DNA of 20,350 nucleotides from Vallitalea maricola. GTDB lineage: Bacteria > Bacillota > Clostridia > Lachnospirales > Vallitaleaceae. Each line of letters opens with the position of its first letter. Positions within the stretch are counted from its first letter, which is position 1. Of the stretch, positions 1-7,115 are shown one piece after another. Position numbers and translations under genes: made by a program. Location of the stretch: contig NZ_BTPU01000057.1 in assembly GCF_036985595.1 (NCBI RefSeq), forward strand, positions 1-20,350, written 5' to 3'. Below the pieces are notes generated by a model. The model saw only the letters and a list, made by a program, of their open reading frames with translations, ran no database searches and had not been told where the DNA came from.

Positions 1-570
1 AAAAACAATAATCAATATTGTAGATGTGAGTGTTGTTAATCCATCAATAATGAAGGCTAGGCTTAGATAATTTTCAAATAAGAATCCTCCTATAGCGGCT
101 CCAACCATAAATCCTAGATTATGTCCTAGATAAGATAATGAATATACTTTTTCTCTCTCTTGTGGTTTAGATACGTCCGCTATTAATGCTTCAAAAGCAG
201 GACCTTCTATATTAGCAAAAATACCTGCTATAGCAAATAATATAGTCATTAAATTACCAGGTTTCACAAATGCACATGATATAAAGAACGTAACACTAAT
301 CAAGTCAAATATTATTATTAATTTTTTACGATTATACTTGTCAGCAAGTTTACCACCTATTATATTAGCTGGTATAAATAATACTCCTATACCTACTGAT
401 ATGTATGATATAGTTAAAGCTGAATATCCTATTTTCCTACTTAGAATAAGTGTTAATAGAGGCCAGATGAAAGCGCCCATATTGGTGATGATTCTAGCAT
501 AAAATATAACATATGCTGATTTGGATAGACCTTTGTATTGAGAAAACATATTGAATATCTTTTTAAACAT
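1..570 (-). CDS. MFS transporter, N-terminal part (3' end outside window)
   Basis: The minus-strand frame opens at ATG 570-568 behind a strong GGAGGAAT ribosome site and runs without a stop to the window edge, giving 190 residues. The translation is a chain of hydrophobic segments with GGKLADKYNRKK at the loop between the second and third helices. This matches the major facilitator superfamily motif A (G-x-L-a-D-r-x-G-r-r-k). A second conserved stretch, FEALIADVSKPQEREKVYSL, resembles MFS efflux proteins of the drug-exporter type. The product would be a cytoplasmic-membrane secondary transporter, probably an exporter, with unknown substrate. It diverges from the haloperoxidase-like gene and shares a palindrome-rich spacer with it. 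The family assignment is firm; the substrate is not inferable. Confidence 0.85.
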   Translation of the reverse strand, partial: MFKKIFNMFSQYKGLSKSAYVIFYARIITNMGAFIWPLLTLILSRKIGYSALTISYISVGIGVLFIPANIIGGKLADKYNRKKLIIIFDLISVTFFISCAFVKPGNLMTILFAIAGIFANIEGPAFEALIADVSKPQEREKVYSLSYLGHNLGFMVGAAIGGFLFENYLSLAFIIDGLTTLTSTILIIVF

Positions 571-676
571 GTAAAATTCCTCCAGTAAATTATAATATAA
601 TCATTTTAATAAATGGAGTTAAGCTTATGTCAAGAGATTATATTAACTGTTTATAATCAATATTTGTTGTGTTCAT

Positions 677-720
677 TACAATTATATTTCATATTTAGAT
701 AAAACACAAATATAATTGTA
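677..720. repeat. 13-bp perfect inverted repeat with 18-nt spacer
   Basis: The left arm TACAATTATATTT (677-689) is exactly complementary to the right arm AAATATAATTGTA (708-720). It lies between two divergent genes, so it is not a simple terminator for either. The arms are AT-rich, which raises the odds of chance, but 13 perfect base pairs is long. It could be an operator or an upstream cruciform. Confidence 0.6.
681..709 (-). promoter_or_regulatory. Putative sigma-A promoter for the MFS gene
   Basis: On the minus strand TTGTGT (709-704), a 17-nt spacer and TATAAT (686-681) form a near-consensus housekeeping promoter about 110 nt before the MFS start. Both elements sit within the inverted repeat arms, so a protein bound there would affect transcription. 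In AT-rich DNA such matches can be chance. Confidence 0.4.
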
Positions 721-725
721 TAATA

Positions 726-746
726 TGTAACGTTTTAAAAGTTACA
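726..746. promoter_or_regulatory. Operator-like palindrome TGTAAC-N9-GTTACA
   Basis: TGTAAC (726-731) and GTTACA (741-746) form a perfect 6-bp inverted repeat spaced by 9 nt. The site follows a TATAAT at 719-724 and precedes the haloperoxidase-like coding region by about 50 nt, a position typical of a repressor site over a transcription start. No regulator gene for it is visible in the window. Confidence 0.45.
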
Positions 747-798
747 ACATAATATATATCAAAAGTACTTTTTTTATTCATGGACAAGTTTTTAAGAG

Positions 799-1680
799 GT
801 GGTGACAATTATAGCAAAAGAAACATACAAAAAAACAAACGTTAATATACCTGGTAAATGGGAACAACTTTCATATGCTGGAGAAAAACGGGTGCCTACT
901 AAAGAAGAACCTTATGCAAGTTCATGGCCTACATATTTCTTTTCAAGAGATGAACAAGGAAGATTTTTAGACCCTGATGGAAATATTGTAGCTTTCGAGA
1001 TTAGAAGTCCTGATCAAGGAATTGATTTTGAAGGGAAACAACTTAGCATTGTAAAGGAAACACTTGATAACTTAACCGATTTTCAAAAAAAAGTAGCAAC
1101 TTATTGGGGAACTGGTCCTGCTACGAAACAATTCACACCTATTATAGATATTTTAATTACTACCTATAACATCTCAGCACCAAGGGCCGCTCGAATACTT
1201 GCTGCTATACAGGGCGCATTAAATGATGCCTTTGTTATTGCATGGCATTTTAAGTTTAGATGGCAGATTCCAAGACCAAATCAATTGGATCAAACATTAA
1301 AAACTTTTTTATGTACCCCTAGACACCCTAGTTACCCAGCTGGTCATGCTACTATAGCAGGTTGTGCTGAAACAGTTTTAAGTTATTTTTTTGAAGCTGA
1401 TAAAGAAAGACTTAATGAACTAGCTAAGCAATGTGCTATTTCAAGACTTTATGGTGGAGTCCATTATCCTATTGACCTTAGAGAAGGACTAAGATTAGGC
1501 AGACAAATAGGTCGAATAGTTGTAGAACAGCTGAAGAATCAATATGATATCAATCTTTCTCAGATAGATTATCCAATACTTGTTAGTAAACACCCTAAAC
1601 TACCACCTCCACCATACAAACAAGTCATTCCTGATTTTGGCAGTATGAAATGTACTTCATTAACTATAGATGATGATTAG
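799..1680 (+). CDS. Vanadium-dependent haloperoxidase / PAP2 superfamily protein
   Basis: The 293-residue protein carries the three active-site motifs of the vanadium haloperoxidase / PAP2 acid phosphatase superfamily. These are K152-x6-R159-P160, PSYPAGH at 177-183 with His183, and S215-R216-x3-G-x-H222-x3-D226. In the well-studied enzymes these Lys, Arg and His residues bind vanadate or phosphate. The Ser of the usual SGH triplet is Ala181 here. The flanking PSYPAGHAT context looks more like bacterial haloperoxidase-type proteins than small membrane PAP2 phosphatases. No transmembrane segments or clear signal peptide are seen, so a soluble protein is likely. The start is uncertain: GTG at 799 or 802 lies inside the apparent ribosome site AAGAGGTGGTGA, and an in-frame stop sits at 793-795. 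Translation may really begin at ATT 808 or ATA 811. Whether it is a haloperoxidase or a phosphatase cannot be decided from sequence. Confidence 0.85.
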   Translation: MVTIIAKETYKKTNVNIPGKWEQLSYAGEKRVPTKEEPYASSWPTYFFSRDEQGRFLDPDGNIVAFEIRSPDQGIDFEGKQLSIVKETLDNLTDFQKKVATYWGTGPATKQFTPIIDILITTYNISAPRAARILAAIQGALNDAFVIAWHFKFRWQIPRPNQLDQTLKTFLCTPRHPSYPAGHATIAGCAETVLSYFFEADKERLNELAKQCAISRLYGGVHYPIDLREGLRLGRQIGRIVVEQLKNQYDINLSQIDYPILVSKHPKLPPPPYKQVIPDFGSMKCTSLTIDDD

Positions 1681-1687
1681 TAGAATT

Positions 1688-1730
1688 AAAAAATCCATGC
1701 TACTATATATATTAGTCACATGGATTTTTT
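1688..1730 (+). terminator. Intrinsic terminator after haloperoxidase-like gene
   Basis: AAAAAATCCATG (1688-1699) pairs perfectly with CATGGATTTTTT (1719-1730) across a 19-nt loop, 8 nt after the stop codon. The A and T runs at both ends would let it work in both directions, also serving the convergent minus-strand zinc-ribbon gene. Confidence 0.8.
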
Positions 1731-1758
1731 ATTTAATGTATTATTGTTATTGGTATAA

Positions 1759-2244
1759 CTATTTCATCATACTACTTTTTTCTATATCTTTTCCACAATA
1801 AGGACATATGGAAAATCCTTTTTTTACGTACCTACCGCAATTGGAACATACATCAGCTAATTGATGTCCACAATTAGGACAAATATTATAATCTGATTCT
1901 ACGGCACTACCACAATTAATACATCTTGATTTATTTTTTTCATTGCTTCGAACTACCAAATAAATGATTAACCCTATGAAATAGGGAACATACATAACAA
2001 TTAAAGTCCACATCCAAGGATCCATCTGTAATCTCTTAGCATCTTTATGAACCAATATACCCATAATAATTGGAATTAATGAAATAAATAAACCAAAAAT
2101 ACCCACTATAATTGAAGGAATAATATCCTGTTCTTTGATCGCACCACTTAGGATTACAATAGATACCATACTCGCTATACCTAATATTATAACTGAAGTA
2201 ATAATCCAAAATATTATTTTAAACTTATTAGTATTCTCGTTCAT
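1759..2244 (-). CDS. Membrane protein with C-terminal double zinc ribbon; possible partner of the adjacent sigma factor
   Basis: The protein has 161 residues with three hydrophobic helices (about 10-32, 42-64 and 77-98). The third, with MDPWMWTLIVMYVPYFIGLIIY, resembles the short PLDc_N-type membrane module. The C-terminal 50 residues hold two zinc ribbons: C108/C111/C122/C125 and C133/C136/C147/C150, all CxxC pairs. The gene begins 4 nt after the stop of the ECF sigma gene and has no clear ribosome site of its own, so translation is probably coupled. Being co-transcribed directly after an ECF sigma factor is the usual position for an anti-sigma factor. However, this architecture is not the classical ZAS or RsgI type, so the regulatory role is inference. 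No other function is recognised. Confidence 0.8.
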   Translation of the reverse strand: MNENTNKFKIIFWIITSVIILGIASMVSIVILSGAIKEQDIIPSIIVGIFGLFISLIPIIMGILVHKDAKRLQMDPWMWTLIVMYVPYFIGLIIYLVVRSNEKNKSRCINCGSAVESDYNICPNCGHQLADVCSNCGRYVKKGFSICPYCGKDIEKSSMMK

Positions 2245-2248
2245 ACAA

Positions 2249-2779
2249 TTATAGCAGTAGTTCTAATTTAGATTTTACAGTTCCTTCAGGAACATTAAGT
2301 ATATAACTTATTTCCTTGATACTCTTATCTTCAAAGTAGAAAAGAAGAATAACTATCTTATAATGTGGTTTTAGTTCTAATACTGATTTTTTTAATTCCT
2401 TAGAAATATCTTTGAATAAAAATTCTTCTTCTGGCAAATGATCTTTTGAGGGTATGGATGCTAATTCTTTATCCATTTTATCTTCTGTAAAATAATTTTT
2501 TATTTTACTGGACCATCTTTTTTGTTTACGATACCAATCTTTATAAGTATTTGATGCAATAGATAGTAACCAATTTTTAAAAAGATATTTGTCTGAATAC
2601 AGTTTTATTTTTGAATAAGCTTTTAACCATGTTTCTTGGAAAAGATCTTTTCCCTCTTCTTGGGAACCAGTTAGATAGAAACAATATTTATATAGCATGC
2701 CTTCATATTTTTTAATAAGTATTTCAAAATATTCACTATATCCATTTTTACATCTTTCAATGATTATTTTTTCATCCAA
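2249..2779 (-). CDS. ECF (sigma-70 family, group 4) RNA polymerase sigma factor
   Basis: The 176-residue protein has region 2 at about residues 20-85 (LFQETWLKAYSKI, then FKNWLLSIASNTYKDWYRKQKR) and region 4 from about 128 (LLFYFEDKSIKEISYILNVPEGTVKSKL), the layout of extracytoplasmic-function sigma factors. The start is TTG 2779-2777 behind AGGGGTGAG; the nearby ATG at 2775 is out of frame and stops after three codons. The protein ends only four residues after the recognition-helix motif EGTVKSKL, without the usual basic helix tail, so it may be slightly truncated. It is followed after 4 nt by a zinc-ribbon membrane protein and preceded by an ECF-type promoter, which suggests autoregulation. 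It would direct RNA polymerase to a small envelope- or stress-linked regulon, of unknown signal. Confidence 0.9.
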   Translation of the reverse strand: MDEKIIIERCKNGYSEYFEILIKKYEGMLYKYCFYLTGSQEEGKDLFQETWLKAYSKIKLYSDKYLFKNWLLSIASNTYKDWYRKQKRWSSKIKNYFTEDKMDKELASIPSKDHLPEEEFLFKDISKELKKSVLELKPHYKIVILLFYFEDKSIKEISYILNVPEGTVKSKLELLL

Positions 2780-2817
2780 GTCCTCACCCCTTTTGCTCTT
2801 GTCTGCCTACATCTATT

Positions 2818-2844
2818 ATTACGAGCGAGATAATAAAAGGTTCG
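2818..2844 (-). promoter_or_regulatory. Putative ECF-type promoter of the sigma factor gene
   Basis: Reading the minus strand, CGAACC (2844-2839), a 15-nt spacer and CGTAAT (2823-2818) match the general ECF pattern of an AAC-containing -35 and a CGT-containing -10. In Bacillus, for instance, SigW uses TGAAAC-N16-CGTA. The -10 is about 40 nt before the TTG start. It would make the sigma gene self-activating; the spacer is one base shorter than typical. Confidence 0.5.
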
Positions 2845-2874
2845 AAAAAATATTTTTATTTCTTATATTCTTAA

Positions 2875-3192
2875 TTACAAATTCATTGGAGAGGAAATAA
2901 AATATGCAATAATAACTATGGCATCAATAGTAATCCAGATTACATTAAAAAGCATTAATACTATTGTTGATACTATGTTAGTCCTTGTTATAATTAAATG
3001 CATTATTGAAGATATTACCCCAGCAATAGGTAAAATGTGTAAAACAATTAATAATATATTAACTGTTATTCCACCATTATACTCATCTATGGAAGCCAAA
3101 CTGTAAATTATTATTATTGTACCTATAGTTGTAATTAAAAACGCAAATAATGGAAATAAACGACTCAGAAAAATATTTTTTAATCTTTTCAT
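2875..3192 (-). CDS. Small membrane protein of unknown function (three helices)
   Basis: The 105-residue protein starts at ATG 3192 behind a strong AGGAGGGTGA site. It is almost entirely hydrophobic, with helices at about 12-33, 44-63 and 73-100, and a short loop SIDEYNGGIT between the first two. No family was recognised. The gene lies about 95 nt before the sigma factor gene on the same strand, with the putative ECF promoter in the gap, so it could be co-transcribed with it or be separate. Good ribosome-site spacing and membrane-like composition argue for a real gene. Confidence 0.7.
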   Translation of the reverse strand: MKRLKNIFLSRLFPLFAFLITTIGTIIIIYSLASIDEYNGGITVNILLIVLHILPIAGVISSIMHLIITRTNIVSTIVLMLFNVIWITIDAIVIIAYFISSPMNL

Positions 3193-3282
3193 GATGCTTC
3201 ACCCTCCTATTATTAAATAGTATAATATTAAAACCAATAAATTTAAAGGGGTATGTTTTTAATAATCACTATTAGTTAGTAT

Positions 3283-3306
3283 AAAAAAAGCATCCTTTCG
3301 GATGCT
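3283..3306 (-). terminator. Intrinsic terminator of the PrsA-like gene
   Basis: On the minus strand AGCATCC (3306-3300), a GAAA loop, GGATGCT (3295-3289) and a run of T residues (3289-3283) form a compact 7-bp hairpin with a stable tetraloop. It lies 12 nt after the foldase stop codon. Confidence 0.9.
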
Positions 3307-3317
3307 AAACATTCAAT

Positions 3318-4613
3318 CTAAAATTCAAATTCAGAAATCTTAACATTCTTCCAAATCTCATCATTAATTTCTATTTTATAATCAGCTTGCCATTCTTCAA
3401 CTTTTTTATTAAATGCTTGTAGCTTTAATTGTTCAATGGCTTGAGCTTTAATATTAGCTTCATTATCTTTTATCGCTTTAATATCTTCCTCTGTAGGTTC
3501 TATCACTTCTTCTAATTTAATGATATGGTATCCATATCCAGTCTCAACAATTTTACTTATTTCTCCTGGCTTGAGATTAAAAGCAGCTTCTTCAAATTCT
3601 GATATCATTTCTCCTCTTGCAAAAGTATATTCTCCACCATTATCTTTAGAACCAGGATCTTGTGAATACTCCTTTGCTAGTGCGGCAAAATCTTCTCCTG
3701 CTTTAGCTTTAGATAATATTTTCTCAGCTTCTTTTTTAGCCTCTACCTTTTTGTCTTCTGATAAAGGTTGATTACTATCATCTACTGTTTTTATTAATAT
3801 ATGTCTTGCTCTAACCTTTTTAGCATAATATTCATAACCATTTTCTTGATATCTCTTATATTGTACATTTTGGTCTAAAATAGCGTTTAGTTTCTCTTCA
3901 TCAGCAGTATAATCCTTCATTTCTTTATTATATAATAATTTATATAACTCTTGATTTTCCATTGTTTTCTTAACAATTTCTTGAGTAATACCACTTTTGC
4001 CAGTACTTTCTTTCTGTAATGCACTCATAAAATTATTCACTTGGCTATCAATACCCTTTTGTTGTTCATCAGATAATTTTATACCCTTTTGTTTGGCTAT
4101 TAAACCTATAAGGTTATTAGATTGAGCTGCACTAATGGCATTATCTTTAGCTACCTGTTCTACAGATTGCCCATCTTCTGTTGTCTGTTCCCATACATTA
4201 GGTCCGAAATATGATTCATATTGAGTTTTTATTTGCCCTAAATATAGATTGATTTCACCAAGGGTAATCTTATTTTCGCCATTTATAGTAACTATAGTAT
4301 CTTCATAATTAGTATCAGGTTGTGTAGATAATATAATTGATTTCGTATCATTTTCCCACCCTACGGATACACCGAGAGCATCACATAATGAACGAACAGG
4401 TAAGTATGTTCTTCCATTATATATAATTGGTTCTAATTCAGTACCATCAGTATCTTTTGGACTAAATTCTTCACCGTCCAATACTGTTCTGATCTCATAA
4501 GATATCTTAGCGGTTATATCTTTTACTAACCCACTAGCTGAGACTCCTATTACAGCAGCTGATAAAAAAGTTGCAGTAACAAATCCTAAAATAAAATGTT
4601 TATAATTCTTCAT
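3318..4613 (-). CDS. PrsA-like foldase: parvulin peptidyl-prolyl isomerase with copper-amine-oxidase-type N-terminal domain
   Basis: The 431-residue protein starts with a basic, hydrophobic export signal (residues 1-27). A copper amine oxidase N-terminal-like domain follows at about 45-96 (IIYNGRTYLPVRSLCDALG, then W-E-N-D), a module common in exported clostridial proteins. A SurA/PrsA-type chaperone region spans about 108-260. A parvulin (PpiC-type) rotamase domain spans about 265-370 (RARHILIK, EYSQDPGSKDNGGEY, GYGYHIIKLEE). It would help exported proteins fold outside the cytoplasmic membrane. Unlike classical PrsA there is no lipobox cysteine after the signal, so it is either released or held by an uncleaved anchor. 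Its own terminator and the 300-nt upstream gap suggest a single-gene unit. Confidence 0.88.
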   Translation of the reverse strand: MKNYKHFILGFVTATFLSAAVIGVSASGLVKDITAKISYEIRTVLDGEEFSPKDTDGTELEPIIYNGRTYLPVRSLCDALGVSVGWENDTKSIILSTQPDTNYEDTIVTINGENKITLGEINLYLGQIKTQYESYFGPNVWEQTTEDGQSVEQVAKDNAISAAQSNNLIGLIAKQKGIKLSDEQQKGIDSQVNNFMSALQKESTGKSGITQEIVKKTMENQELYKLLYNKEMKDYTADEEKLNAILDQNVQYKRYQENGYEYYAKKVRARHILIKTVDDSNQPLSEDKKVEAKKEAEKILSKAKAGEDFAALAKEYSQDPGSKDNGGEYTFARGEMISEFEEAAFNLKPGEISKIVETGYGYHIIKLEEVIEPTEEDIKAIKDNEANIKAQAIEQLKLQAFNKKVEEWQADYKIEINDEIWKNVKISEFEF

Positions 4614-4916
4614 TTCTTCCTCCTTTGTCCTAAGTAAATAATCACATATGTAAGTTATTTATACTTTTATTCAGATTAATTCATAAATATGGTATAAATA
4701 ATGCAAATAATAATATAATTTAAATTTTCTTTAATTATATTATTATAATGATATCAGATAATAAGACATAGAGCAATAAAAAGTTCCATATAATTCAAAA
4801 AGGAATATCCCCCAACATAATTCTATTCAATACCAACATAGACCTTTCTATCTGGAATATAAAATAAAAATACATTAGAGAAATAATCCTTATACTTATT
4901 CTTGCTCATATGGAAT
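4614..4916. other. Intergenic region without recognised gene
   Basis: About 300 AT-rich bases separate the GH3 gene end from the foldase start. I see no coding potential. A matching pair TTCCATAT (4784-4791) / ATATGGAA (4908-4915) is separated by more than 110 nt and is not a convincing terminator. The foldase promoter must lie in the 4620-4760 part, but no clear -35/-10 pair stands out. Confidence 0.5.
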
Positions 4917-7073
4917 TTATAGTAAAGTGAACTTTTTAGTATAAGTATCTGCTGAATTACTTCCTACCATTGCGTGGAAATCTCCTGGTTCACTTACTAA
5001 TTCACTATCTATATTATAATATCTTAACATTTCTTCTGTTATCACAAATTCAACTTTTGATTCTTCCTGTGCTTCAAGCTCTATCCTTTTGAATCCCTTT
5101 AGCTCTTTTACTGGTCTTACAGTACTTCCTACCAAATCTCTTATGTAGAATTGTACTGTTTCTGTTCCTTTTCTATCACCAATATTTTTTACTGTTACAG
5201 AAGCAATTATTTTATCATCCTTAGTCATTTTATCAGAACTTAAAGTGAAATCTTTATATTGGAACTGTGTATAACTAAGTCCATATCCAAAAGGATAAAG
5301 AGGTTCATTGGGAATATCTATAAACTGAGAAACATACCTTGTTTCAGCAGTATTAGATGTTTTTGGTCTGCCTGTATTGTAGCAATTGTAATATACTGGT
5401 ATTTGACCGGTAGCATAAGGAAAACTCATTGTCAGTCTGCCAGAAGGATTGAAGTCTCCGTATAACACTTCAGTAATAGCTGCTCCGCCTTCTGTACCAG
5501 GAAACCATGCCTCTATTATTGCAGGAGCTTTTTCACTGAGATTTGTTATTTCAAGTGGACGACCGCTGAATAGTAAAACTACAGTAGGTTTGTTTAATCT
5601 TAAAATTTCTTCTGCAAGTTTTTCCTGTACTCCAGGCAATCCTATATATGCTCTACTTCCACCTTCACCGCTCATTTCTGAACTTTCTCCTAAGGCTAAT
5701 ATAACAACGTCAGCTTCTTTTGCTACATTTACAGCTTCTTCAAAACCGCTTTCATCATGACCATTGATATCACAACCTTCTGCATATGATATAAGGTTAT
5801 TTCCTATTCCTTCAATTAGATTTTCTTTTAGAGTTGTAATTTTTTCTTTTCTTCCTTGCCATGACCAGCCTCCAAGTAAATCAGTACTGTCCCCTTTTGG
5901 TCCAATGACAGCTACTTTTTTATCCTTAGATAGAGGTAGTACATTTTCATTTTTTAAGAGAACTATTGATTCTCTAGCAACTTTTCTTACGGCTTCTTTG
6001 TGTTCATTACACAAAAACATTTGTTTTGCTTTATCTCCATCCATACCTCTGTACGGGTCACTGAATAATCCTAGATCTTTTTTCAACTGTAGTATTCTAA
6101 GTACAGCTTCGTCTATTAATTCTTCTTGTACCCTGCCTTCTTTTACAAGGTTTTCAAGATTGTTAATATAACAAGAAGTCATCATTTCAACGTCTACCCC
6201 TGCACTTATAGCTTTTTCAGCCACTTCTTCATCATCTGCTGCAACACCGTGTACCTGCAATTCTCCAACAGCACCCCAGTCGGAGATAACAACACCATCA
6301 AACTGGAAGTTATCCCTTAGAATATCTCGCATAAGATATTTACTGCCAGAAGCAGGTACACCATGAATTGTATTAAAAGAAGTCATAACCATCTTAGCAC
6401 CCTCATCTATAGATGATTCATATGAAGGAAGATAGTATTCTTTTAATTGTCTATCAGATAAATCAACTGTATTGTATTCTCTCCCAGCTTCTACCGCACC
6501 ATAAGCTGCAAAGTGTTTTACACAAGAAGCTATATTATAATTAGAAGATAAATCTCCCTGATATCCTTCTACAAAAGCTTTACCAAAGACACTATTAAGA
6601 TATGTATCTTCTCCAGTAGACTCCATCACTCTACCCCATCTAGGGTCTCTAACTAAGTCAACCATAGGTGAGAAAGTCACATGCACCCCTGAAAGTGCTG
6701 CTTCTTTGGCAGATACTTGTCCACACAACACTGCATTATTAAGATTCCATGTACATCCTATTGCAAGTGGTATAGGGAAAATGGTTCTGTATCCATGAAT
6801 GATATCAGCCATAAATAATAGAGGAATCTTTGTACTGCTTTTATCTAGGTATTTATCTTGAATTCTCCGAGCTTCTTCAGCATCTTTTACTCCTAGAACA
6901 CTACCTGAAACCCATATTTTTTCTTCTGATATCCCTAGGTCTTTTAAGGGTCCAGTAAGTTCTCCTTCAGAATCTTTTATATAAAATTGGGAAGCTAATT
7001 GCTGTAATTGTCCAATTTTTTCTGATAGAGAAAGTTCTTTCAATAACTCATTTATATCAACTTCTTTATTCAT
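4917..7073 (-). CDS. Glycoside hydrolase family 3 beta-glucosidase (probably acting on sophorose / beta-1,2-glucooligosaccharides)
   Basis: The 718-residue protein has the GH3 order. The N-terminal TIM-barrel-like domain contains KHFAAYGAVEAGREYN and VVISDWGAV, where Asp265 is the expected nucleophile. The alpha/beta sandwich domain contains ALGESSEMSGEGGSR, which carries acidic residues E463-E470 where the family's acid/base is found. The C-terminal fibronectin-III-like domain is at about 620-718 (VTVKNIGDRKGTETVQFYI). No signal peptide is present, so it acts in the cytoplasm on imported oligosaccharides, releasing glucose. It lies 42 nt after the LacI gene, both on the minus strand, and in the same locus as a GH94 phosphorylase. 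Such a GH3/GH94 pairing is known for beta-1,2-glucan use in Listeria innocua. Substrate specificity is inferred from context only. Confidence 0.88.
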   Translation of the reverse strand: MNKEVDINELLKELSLSEKIGQLQQLASQFYIKDSEGELTGPLKDLGISEEKIWVSGSVLGVKDAEEARRIQDKYLDKSSTKIPLLFMADIIHGYRTIFPIPLAIGCTWNLNNAVLCGQVSAKEAALSGVHVTFSPMVDLVRDPRWGRVMESTGEDTYLNSVFGKAFVEGYQGDLSSNYNIASCVKHFAAYGAVEAGREYNTVDLSDRQLKEYYLPSYESSIDEGAKMVMTSFNTIHGVPASGSKYLMRDILRDNFQFDGVVISDWGAVGELQVHGVAADDEEVAEKAISAGVDVEMMTSCYINNLENLVKEGRVQEELIDEAVLRILQLKKDLGLFSDPYRGMDGDKAKQMFLCNEHKEAVRKVARESIVLLKNENVLPLSKDKKVAVIGPKGDSTDLLGGWSWQGRKEKITTLKENLIEGIGNNLISYAEGCDINGHDESGFEEAVNVAKEADVVILALGESSEMSGEGGSRAYIGLPGVQEKLAEEILRLNKPTVVLLFSGRPLEITNLSEKAPAIIEAWFPGTEGGAAITEVLYGDFNPSGRLTMSFPYATGQIPVYYNCYNTGRPKTSNTAETRYVSQFIDIPNEPLYPFGYGLSYTQFQYKDFTLSSDKMTKDDKIIASVTVKNIGDRKGTETVQFYIRDLVGSTVRPVKELKGFKRIELEAQEESKVEFVITEEMLRYYNIDSELVSEPGDFHAMVGSNSADTYTKKFTLL

Positions 7074-7115
7074 TATTAGATTACACCTCTCATGGAATAA
7101 TTATATCATTAACTG

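Larger units (their letters stand above)
571..798. promoter_or_regulatory. Divergent intergenic regulatory region between MFS and haloperoxidase-like genes
   Basis: This 228-base spacer contains no convincing gene. It holds a 13-bp perfect inverted repeat (677-689 with 708-720), an overlapping 7-bp pair TTGTGTT (667-673) / AACACAA (703-709), and a TGTAAC-N9-GTTACA site (726-746). A TTGTGT-N17-TATAAT promoter can be read on the minus strand toward the MFS gene (-35 at 709-704, -10 at 686-681). A TATAAT at 719-724 could be the -10 for the plus-strand gene. The arrangement suggests joint control of both genes by DNA-binding proteins, which is inference. Confidence 0.45.

Noticed and set aside
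571..798. Riboswitch or structured RNA leader
   Set aside because: The inverted repeats are simple AT-rich palindromes between divergent genes; no riboswitch core sequence was recognised.
2918..3106. Plus-strand frame of 62 codons opposite the 105-aa membrane protein
   Set aside because: The minus-strand frame has a strong ribosome site and membrane-protein composition; this one has no such support.
4784..4915. TTCCATAT / ATATGGAA inverted pair after the GH3 gene as a terminator
   Set aside because: Arms are only 8 bp and more than 110 nt apart, with no T run; likely chance in AT-rich DNA.
5449..6320. Several plus-strand open frames of 64-135 codons inside the GH3 gene
   Set aside because: They lie opposite a clear GH3 coding frame, lack ribosome sites and encode no recognisable domain; they are antisense shadows of codon bias.
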